DNA from: Acidobacteriota bacterium
Lineage (GTDB): Bacteria; Acidobacteriota; Terriglobia; Terriglobales; Acidobacteriaceae
Assembly: GCA_021798655.1 (NCBI GenBank)
Contig: JAJZFE010000391.1
Location: forward strand, 1 to 7,324
Direction of reading: 5' to 3'
Length of the DNA stretch: 7,324 nt
The position numbers and the translations under genes are program-made. Under the pieces are notes generated by a model. That model made no database searches. It had not been told where the DNA came from and saw nothing but the letters and a program-made list of their open reading frames with translations. The first letter of the stretch is position 1. Each line of letters begins with the position of its first letter. This document shows positions 1 to 7,324 of the stretch, piece by piece.

Positions 1-406
1 GCTTCTCTTCTGCCACGCGGGCCACCTTGTTCGCCTCGTCATACTTGGCCTGCTCATCGCCGGCCGCGTTCCAGAGCTCCTGCGAGTGCTTCAGCTCCGC
101 CTGCGCCTCGGCCAGGTTGATCTCTTCCGGATGCAGCGCCGTCTCGGCCAGAATCGTCACCCGTTCCGGCAACACCTCGACGAAGCCCCACGCCACAAAG
201 AACGTCTGCTCGCCGGCCGTGCCGCCATGCAGCCGCACCTCGCCCGCACCCAGCTCACTCAGCAGCGGAGCCGCGCCATACAGCGTCTCCAGATACCCCG
301 ACATCGACGGCAACTCCACCGCCTCCGCCGTCGCATCCAGCAGCACCCGGTCCGGCGTCACCAGCCGCACCTGCAGCAGCCCCGAATTGTTAATTCCTTC
401 AGCCAT
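1..406 (-). CDS. atpC: ATP synthase F1 epsilon subunit (3' end cut by window edge)
   Basis: Epsilon is the central-stalk subunit that sits on gamma at the cytoplasmic face and can inhibit ATP hydrolysis. Reading back from ATG at 406 gives 135 codons (MAEGINNSGLLQVRLVTPDR...) with no stop before the edge. Family features are visible: the N-terminal beta-sandwich opening LLQVRLVTPDRVLLDATAEA, the PSMSGYLETLYGAAPLLSELGAGEVRL segment, FFVAWGFVEVLPERVTILAETA, and from about residue 98 a charged helical C-terminus (EEINLAEAQAELKHSQELWN...). Family length is about 130-140 residues, so probably only a few residues are missing. An AGAGG ribosome binding site at 415-419 is 8 nt from the ATG. It is the last gene seen in the operon, 70 bp after atpD, with a palindrome in the gap. 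Confidence 0.95.
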   Translation of the reverse strand, partial: MAEGINNSGLLQVRLVTPDRVLLDATAEAVELPSMSGYLETLYGAAPLLSELGAGEVRLHGGTAGEQTFFVAWGFVEVLPERVTILAETALHPEEINLAEAQAELKHSQELWNAAGDEQAKYDEANKVARVAEEK

Positions 407-419
407 CTTCAAAGCCTCT

Positions 420-472
420 AGCTCCTGGCTTCTAGCCACTAGCTGAAAGCTAGGAGCTAGAAGCCAGTGGCT
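420..472. repeat. CTAG-rich palindromic intergenic repeat between atpD and atpC
   Basis: The 70-bp gap between the atpD stop and the atpC start is almost filled by an inverted repeat. The inner stem CTAGCT (439-444) pairs with AGCTAG (448-453) around a 3-nt loop. After a short mismatch, 425-436 pair perfectly with 456-467, and 420-422 pair with 470-472. Five CTAG tetramers occur within 418-460, although CTAG is scarce in the rest of the window. It looks built from short units (GCTCCT, GGCTTCTA, GCCACT) in shuffled order. No U tract follows on the transcript, so it is not a standard terminator. Its base touches the atpC ribosome binding site. I recall similar CTAG-rich repeats in Acidobacteriaceae intergenic DNA, but could not check this. 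Confidence 0.75.
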
Positions 473-476
473 GCTC

Positions 477-2006
<1,530 letters not shown>

Positions 2007-2024
2007 CTACAAACCTGCACGGCT

Positions 2025-3116
2025 CTACAACGCCGCCGCTCCACTCACAATCTCGATGATTTCCTTCGTAATCGCAGCCTGCCGCAGCCGGTTCATCGTC
2101 AAGCTCAGCTTGTCGATCAGTTCCCCTGCGTTCTTGCTCGCCGCATCCGTCGCCGTCATACGCGCCGCATGTTCAGCCGCAATGGACTCCAGCAGCGCGT
2201 GGAAGATCTGCGTCGTCACATACCGCGGCATCAGGTGGCGGAACAGCCGGTTCGGCGTCTGGTCAAAGATGTAGTCCACGTCCGCCGTGCCAAACTTCTT
2301 GGCCTCCTGCTCGTACGCGCTCTCCTCCGGTGCCGTGATCGAAACGCCCGCAGACTGCGCCGCTCTGCCCGCCGCCTCTTTCTGCTCCTCGGTCATCTCT
2401 TCCAGCGCCGTCACTTCATGCGAGCCCAGCTTGCGAATCGGCAGCAGCTTCTCCACCACCACACGCTGCGAGATCACGCTCTTGAACTCGTTGTACACGA
2501 TGTACACCGAATCGATCTCCGCGCTCTCATACCGCCGCACGATCGTCTCAGCCAGCGCCGTCACTTCTTCGAACGACGCCTTCACCAGCAGCGTCGGGTT
2601 CTCCGCCGCGACCTCAATCGCCGCCGCGCGATGACGGATGTTTTCAATGTGCTTCGACAGGTCGTTGTCGTAGAGCTCTTCCTTGTGCTCATACACCGCC
2701 GCCGGATACTTGCGCTTGTACAGCCCGATCGCCTTCTTGCCGATCGGCTCCAGGTCGATGTTCTGACCCATCGCACGCCGCTCGTCGATGAACCGTTGCG
2801 CCGCCTTGCCAATGTTCGCATTGAAGCCGCCGGCAAAGCCCTTGTCGCCGGCGATCACCACCACCAGCACGTTCTTCTCGTCGCGCTCCACCAGCAGCGG
2901 GTGCATCACATCGCCGCTCTCATCGCTGTACAGATCGGTGCGGCGCACCAGCGACTCCAGCACGTTCGTGAGCATCTGCGCATACGGCCGCGCCTGCATC
3001 GCGCGATCCTGTGCGCGGCGCAGCTTGGCTGCCGAAACCATCTTCATGGCCTTGGTGATCTGGCGCGTGTTCTTCACGCTCCGGATGCGACGTCGTAAAT
3101 CGAGTACGTTTGCCAT
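2025..3116 (-). CDS. atpG: ATP synthase F1 gamma subunit, long form with insertions
   Basis: Gamma is the rotor shaft linking the c-ring to the alpha3beta3 head. The N-terminal helix (LRRRIRSVKNTRQITKAMKM, 7-26) and the C-terminal helix ending EIIEIVSGAAAL are typical, as is the GDKGFAGGFN segment (90-99). The protein has 363 residues against about 285-300 in E. coli-type gamma. By eye, most of the excess is in two places: about 25-30 residues around 150-180, and about 40 between LLPI (224-227) and DYIFDQTP (281-288). The second is rich in Glu, Ala and Lys. It falls where chloroplast and cyanobacterial gamma carry their regulatory insertion, but there is no cysteine anywhere in the protein. 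The start has TAGGAAC just upstream, inside the end of atpA, and only 6 bp separate the two genes, suggesting coupled translation. Stop is TAG at 2025-2027. Confidence 0.97.
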   Translation of the reverse strand: MANVLDLRRRIRSVKNTRQITKAMKMVSAAKLRRAQDRAMQARPYAQMLTNVLESLVRRTDLYSDESGDVMHPLLVERDEKNVLVVVIAGDKGFAGGFNANIGKAAQRFIDERRAMGQNIDLEPIGKKAIGLYKRKYPAAVYEHKEELYDNDLSKHIENIRHRAAAIEVAAENPTLLVKASFEEVTALAETIVRRYESAEIDSVYIVYNEFKSVISQRVVVEKLLPIRKLGSHEVTALEEMTEEQKEAAGRAAQSAGVSITAPEESAYEQEAKKFGTADVDYIFDQTPNRLFRHLMPRYVTTQIFHALLESIAAEHAARMTATDAASKNAGELIDKLSLTMNRLRQAAITKEIIEIVSGAAAL

Positions 3117-3122
3117 GCGTTC

Positions 3123-4709
<1,587 letters not shown>

Positions 4710-4746
4710 CTACTTCCTACTCAATCTCTGCTCGCCGGTCAAGGCT

Positions 4747-5295
4747 TCAAGCCGTGGCCGCCATCAGCCGCTGCTTCATCTGCCGCAGCTGCCCGCGCAC
4801 CGAACCGTCATACACGGTGGACCCGATCTTCACCACCGCGCCGCCCAGCAGCGCTGCGTCCTGCGAATAGCTCGCGCTCACCTTGCGGCCGGCCACCAGC
4901 TTTGCAATCTCCTGCTCCAGCGTCGTGCGGCTCGCCGCGTCCAGCTCCCGCGCGCTCACCACCTCCACCTCGGCCACATTCGCCTCGGCATCGGCCAGCG
5001 ACGTATAGTCCGCCAGAATCTCACCCAGCGCGCTCAACCGACCGTGATGCGTCAGCACCGCGATAAAGTTCCGCACCGTCTTGCTCATGCCCAGCTTGCC
5101 GGCCAGCGCGTCCAGCAGGCTCAGCTTCTGCGACTCCGGGATCGACGGATCGCCCAGCACCTCGCGCAACTCCTGGCTGCTCTCGAACGCTGCCAGAAAC
5201 TCGCCAATCTGCTTCTCCGTCGCCGCCGCGTCCAGCTTCTGCTCGTCAACCACCGCAGCCAGCGCGCGCGCGTATCTCTGATTCACTGCCGCCAT
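4747..5295 (-). CDS. atpH: ATP synthase F1 delta subunit
   Basis: Delta (OSCP homologue) caps the alpha3beta3 head and ties it to the b/b' peripheral stalk. The 182 residues fit the family. The N-terminal helical domain opens NQRYARALAAVVDEQKLD (5-22), with DPSIPESQKLSLLDAL further on (49-64). The conserved C-terminal signature runs from LLGGAVVKIGSTVYDGSV into RGQLRQMKQRL (149-177). The ATG directly follows the TAG of the b gene with no gap, and a purine-rich GGGAAGGGCGAG stretch at the end of that gene can serve as ribosome binding site. This suggests coupled synthesis with its stalk partner. Stop is TGA at 4747-4749. Confidence 0.97.
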   Translation of the reverse strand: MAAVNQRYARALAAVVDEQKLDAAATEKQIGEFLAAFESSQELREVLGDPSIPESQKLSLLDALAGKLGMSKTVRNFIAVLTHHGRLSALGEILADYTSLADAEANVAEVEVVSARELDAASRTTLEQEIAKLVAGRKVSASYSQDAALLGGAVVKIGSTVYDGSVRGQLRQMKQRLMAATA

Positions 5296-5997
5296 CTAGT
5301 TCTCGCCCTTCCCAAACGCCTGCAGCCGCTGCGCAAAACCTGCCACCAGCAGACGATCCGACTCCGGCGTCACCACCAGCTTGCGCGCCGCCTGATCCAC
5401 GGCCAGCTCCGCCGCATAGGTCTGCAGCTCGCGCCGCGCCGTCAGCGTTGCACTCTGAATCTCCTGCCCGGCTGAGGCCAGAATCCGCTGCTTCTCATCT
5501 TCAATCGCGGCCTTCAAACGCTCTTCTTCGCGCGCTCCATCCGCCTCGGCCTGCGTCCGCATCGCGGAGATCTCGCCATCCAGCTTCGCCAGCCTGGCCT
5601 CCACCGAACTCAGGCGGCTCTTCGCCTCCTGCGTCGCCGTGCGCGCCTCTACAATCTGCTTCTGAATCGTCGCGCTGCGGCCCTTGAACGCCTTTGGCAG
5701 GTTCTTCATCAGCAGGTAGCCAACGCCAATCAGCAGAATCGCCAGGTTCGTGATCGTGAACACCGTCGAAGCCTGCTCCGACTTCATGCCCATCATCGAT
5801 CCGAGCTTGGCCACCGTCGGCGACTGCCGATACTGCTCATTCTCGTCCGGCTCTTCCTTCGCCTTCGCAGCAGAATCACTCGTCGCCGGCGCGGTCGAAG
5901 CCGCCGGCGTCACTGCCTGCGCCCGCACCGGTACGCTCACCGTCAGCGCACCCAGCACCAGCAAACCCATCATCAAACTAGACAGCTTGCGAATCAT
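5296..5997 (-). CDS. atpF: ATP synthase F0 b subunit with N-terminal signal peptide
   Basis: This is a peripheral-stalk subunit joining the membrane sector to delta. From ATG at 5997 it has 233 residues, longer than the usual ~155-170. Residues 1-28 look like a signal peptide: MIRK, a hydrophobic stretch LMMGLLVLGALTVSV, and an AQA cleavage motif (26-28). A polar, acidic linker follows (about 29-75, with KAKEEPDENEQYRQSP), then the true membrane helix (about 79-97), then a long charged helix (about 105-230) typical of b. The gene ahead ends TGA at 5999-5997, so the ATG shares one base with that stop. A GTG at 6000 is an alternative start adding one Met; GGAGG at 6008-6012 is 7 nt from the GTG and 10 nt from the ATG. 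I call it b because it directly precedes atpH, as in b'/b operons; the b versus b' label is inference. Confidence 0.9.
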   Translation of the reverse strand: MIRKLSSLMMGLLVLGALTVSVPVRAQAVTPAASTAPATSDSAAKAKEEPDENEQYRQSPTVAKLGSMMGMKSEQASTVFTITNLAILLIGVGYLLMKNLPKAFKGRSATIQKQIVEARTATQEAKSRLSSVEARLAKLDGEISAMRTQAEADGAREEERLKAAIEDEKQRILASAGQEIQSATLTARRELQTYAAELAVDQAARKLVVTPESDRLLVAGFAQRLQAFGKGEN

Positions 5998-6470
5998 CAC
6001 GAGCGCGCCTCCGTTGCACTGCCCTGCGTCGGCAACAGCGTCCGCAGAATCTGCGCGCTCAACTCCACCGCAGCCTCTTCGATCTGCTTGCGAGCACCCG
6101 CCGTGCCCGCCTCAATCTCACTTCGCGCCACGCGAACCATGCCCTGCGCCTCGGCGCGCGCAGACTCCAGCACGCGGTCGCGCTCGGCCTGCAACTCCTT
6201 CGCGCGACGCTCCCGCGATGCCGCCAGCTCGGCTCGCGCCGCGCGCAGCTTCGCCTCGTACATCGCCGTCTCGGCCTCCGCCTCGGCAATGGCCTTCTTC
6301 GCCTGGTCCACTGCTCCCGAGGTCCGGCTGCGGCGCTCCGCCAGCGTCTTCTCCAGCGGCTTCCGCACCAGCAGGCTGTACAGCGTCACCAGCAGAATGA
6401 ACAGCACCGCCGTCGGCACAGCGCCGAGCACAAGTCCGCCAAGTTGATTCAGTATTTCCTTGATGTCCAT
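5997..6470 (-). CDS. atpF': ATP synthase F0 b'-like subunit (first of two b genes)
   Basis: This second stalk subunit opens the operon. It has 157 residues from ATG at 6470: a short N-terminus MDIKEILNQL, one membrane helix (about 11-34, GLVLGAVPTAVLFILLVTLY...), the basic RKPLEKTLAERRSRT segment (36-50), and a long Ala/Glu/Arg helix with heptad character (about 52-140). These are hallmarks of the F0 b/b' family and fit a b/b' heterodimer with the next gene. A TTG at 6512 would extend it by 14 residues that are not family-like, so I reject it. The upstream sequence GGAAATACAAGAAACTTC has no good Shine-Dalgarno match at the right distance, unusual for the first gene of an abundant complex. atpB and atpE do not precede it. 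Confidence 0.92.
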   Translation of the reverse strand: MDIKEILNQLGGLVLGAVPTAVLFILLVTLYSLLVRKPLEKTLAERRSRTSGAVDQAKKAIAEAEAETAMYEAKLRAARAELAASRERRAKELQAERDRVLESARAEAQGMVRVARSEIEAGTAGARKQIEEAAVELSAQILRTLLPTQGSATEARS

Positions 6471-6617
6471 GAAGTTTCTTGTATTTCCGGGTGATAGCAG
6501 GAGGGCACGCAAGAGGCCACACCAACCATCGCGGGAGCTAGATTTGACCAGCCTTCAACTCCAAGCCGGATCGCTTCCCCAACCGTTCAGCGCAGTACAC
6601 TTTCAAGCCTTTTCGTC
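6471..6617 (-). other. Probable 5' leader of the atp operon
   Basis: This stretch runs from the transcription start expected from the promoter at 6624-6653 to the b' start codon, about 147 nt. It has no family-like reading frame and no strong hairpin that I can find. Out-of-frame short frames exist, one starting at ATG 6529 and overlapping the b' start, but they lack ribosome binding sites. CCAACCATCG (6522-6531) recurs at 6746-6755 upstream. The length of the leader is inferred from the promoter call. Confidence 0.4.
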
Positions 6618-6623
6618 CTTCTA

Positions 6624-6653
6624 GTTTTAGCAAAGTAGCCTGTTGGAAGTCAA
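6624..6653 (-). promoter_or_regulatory. Sigma70-like promoter for the atp operon, extended -10
   Basis: On the minus strand, TTGACT (6653-6648, 5 of 6 to the -35 consensus) is followed after 18 nt by TAAAAC (6629-6624, 4 of 6 to the -10). TGC directly precedes it, giving an extended -10 (TGnTAAAAC). Expected initiation is near 6617. It is the best match I see between hflX and the first atp gene, and it lies immediately downstream of a terminator, where an independent operon promoter would be needed. Its -35 shares two bases with the terminator's U tract. Confidence 0.6.
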
Positions 6654-6693
6654 AAACAGGAGGCGATAACCGGGAGTTGAAATCGGTTATCGC
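6652..6693 (-). terminator. Intrinsic terminator upstream of the atp promoter
   Basis: GCGATAACCG (6663-6672) and CGGTTATCGC (6684-6693) form a perfect 10-bp stem with an 11-nt loop. Reading on the minus strand, CTCCTG and then TTTTT (6656-6652) follow. The U tract starts 6 nt after the stem, so the terminator is decent rather than ideal. On the plus strand no U tract follows the stem, so it acts on minus-strand transcripts, ending either the hflX message or a small RNA from 6694-6856. As it lies upstream of the predicted atp promoter, it would separate hflX from the operon. Confidence 0.7.
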
Positions 6694-6856
6694 GCGGATT
6701 CCAGAGGGACTCCCGCTTCGCCTCACGACGCGAATATTTTCCGCCCCAACCATCGGCGTCAGGCGTAAACTGTTCGTACCACCCGAGACCCGTTCCGGGT
6801 CATGCAGGCCGCGTGTTTCAGGGACACTTCCTCCGCTCCCTCACAGGCGGCCTGTA
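6694..6856 (-). ncRNA. Candidate structured RNA between hflX and the atp operon
   Basis: This gene-free stretch between the hflX stop and the terminator is dense in base-pairing potential. An 8-bp perfect stem joins CAGGCCGC (6805-6812) to GCGGCCTG (6847-6854) and encloses GTGT/ACAC (6813-6816 / 6824-6827). GACCCG/CGGGTC (6787-6792 / 6796-6801) closes on a 3-nt loop, and TTCGC/GCGAA (6717-6721 / 6730-6734) forms a third hairpin. The region ends in an intrinsic terminator, as a free-standing small RNA would. On the minus strand, GUGUCCCUGAA and, about 40 nt later, CUCGGGUGGUACGAACAG loosely recall the two sides of the 6S RNA central bubble (E. coli GUCCCCUGAGCC and CUCGGUCCGUCCGAG). I could not fold it into a convincing 6S rod. 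It could equally be a structured hflX 3' UTR. No clear promoter is seen. Boundaries are approximate. Confidence 0.35.
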
Positions 6857-6860
6857 GAGT

Positions 6861-7324
6861 TTAACCCACACCCTCGCCGCTCACGGCATACTTCCGATAC
6901 CGGTCCAGCAGCGACTGCGGGCCCACCGCCGTCAGCGTCACCTCGTTGCCCTCGAACCGCTGCTGCTGCACCGTCGCTCCACGTTCCAGCGACGCCAGCA
7001 CCCGGCCCTCCGACTGCGGGATCCGAAACACGGCCTGGCGCAGCGGATCGGCCGTCAACGCTGCGTCAATCGCATGAAGCAGCGCGTCGATCCCCTGCCC
7101 CGTCAGCCCCGACACCCCCAGCGCTCCGGCCTCCATCACCGCGCCCTCCGCTAGCAAATCCATCTTGTTCAGCACCTGCAGCGTCGGCTTCTTGCCCACC
7201 TCCAGCTCGCTCAGCACGGCCTCGACCTGCTGCTTCTGCGCATCCAGCGTCGGGCTCGCCGCATCCCGCACATGCAGCAGCAGTTCCGCCCGCTCCACCT
7301 CTTCCAGCGTCGCTCGAAAGCTCG
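6861..7324 (-). CDS. hflX: GTPase HflX, C-terminal part (5' end beyond window edge)
   Basis: HflX is a ribosome-associated GTPase that splits stalled 70S ribosomes under heat or other stress. The 153 residues seen begin SFRATLEEVERAELLLHV, the helix that follows the G3 region in HflX, then RDAASP. The G4 motif is NKMD (in VLNKMDLL) and the G5-like segment is VSGLTGQGIDALL. The C-terminal domain ends KYAVSGEGVG with TAA at 6861-6863. The G1 and G3 motifs and the N-terminal domain lie outside the window. A GTG at 7298 is an internal valine, not the start, because family similarity continues upstream of it. It is transcribed in the same direction as the atp genes but separated from them by a terminator and a promoter, so probably a separate unit. 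Confidence 0.93.
   Translation of the reverse strand, partial: SFRATLEEVERAELLLHVRDAASPTLDAQKQQVEAVLSELEVGKKPTLQVLNKMDLLAEGAVMEAGALGVSGLTGQGIDALLHAIDAALTADPLRQAVFRIPQSEGRVLASLERGATVQQQRFEGNEVTLTAVGPQSLLDRYRKYAVSGEGVG

Noticed and set aside
420..472. The atpD-atpC palindrome as a transcription terminator
   Set aside because: No U tract follows on the transcribed strand, and atpC continues in the same direction right after it.
5997..6512. Longer b' start at 6512
   Set aside because: The codon is TTG, and the extra 14 residues are not family-like; ATG 6470 gives the typical b' N-terminus.
6538..6753. 71-codon minus-strand frame in the hflX-atp spacer
   Set aside because: It has no ribosome binding site, runs through the terminator stem and the predicted promoter, and resembles no family I know.
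6522..6755. 10-bp direct repeat CCAACCATCG at 6522-6531 and 6746-6755, as possible target-site duplication
   Set aside because: No inverted termini or transposase lie between the copies, and the segment holds the terminator and promoter. A 10-bp match can occur by chance in this span.
6694..6856. RNase P RNA, suggested by GGAGGAAGUGUCC
   Set aside because: The spacer is far too short and lacks the other conserved RNase P segments.

Overview
The window is a GC-rich bacterial chromosome segment in which every gene I can support lies on the minus strand. It holds the end of hflX, about 390 bp without a protein gene, and then an F-type ATP synthase operon. In transcription order the operon reads b'-like subunit, b subunit, delta (atpH), alpha (atpA), gamma (atpG), beta (atpD) and epsilon (atpC, cut by the left edge). 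The subunit sequences carry the expected catalytic motifs.

Several traits point to an Acidobacteriota (Terriglobia/Acidobacteriaceae-type) genome: two b genes, the second with a secretory signal peptide; an unusually long gamma subunit; and two intergenic repeats of a type I associate with that group. This taxonomic call is inference, not a search result.

Layout from the right edge: hflX C-terminus (7324-6861); about 170 bp able to form several strong hairpins, possibly a small RNA (around 6856-6694); an intrinsic terminator (6693-6652); a sigma70-like promoter with an extended -10 whose -35 overlaps the terminator's U tract (6653-6624); a leader of about 150 nt; b'-like (6470-5997); b (5997-5296, overlapping by 1 nt); delta (5295-4747, directly abutting); an 82-bp gap; alpha (4664-3123); gamma (3116-2025, 6-bp gap); a 105-bp gap with a dispersed repeat; beta (1919-477); a 70-bp gap with a CTAG-rich palindrome; epsilon (406 to the edge).

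The encoded parts are the complete F1 sector (alpha, beta, gamma, delta, epsilon) plus the peripheral stalk (b, b'). The membrane ring and stator (c = atpE, a = atpB) and atpI are not next to these genes: hflX stands where they would lie in a canonical operon. A second atp locus elsewhere in the genome is therefore expected.

I see no clearly new multi-gene system. The parts most worth a second look are the structured RNA between hflX and the operon, the signal-peptide-bearing b subunit with a predicted exported extension, the cysteine-free insertion in gamma at the site where chloroplast gamma carries its redox switch, and the two intergenic palindromes.
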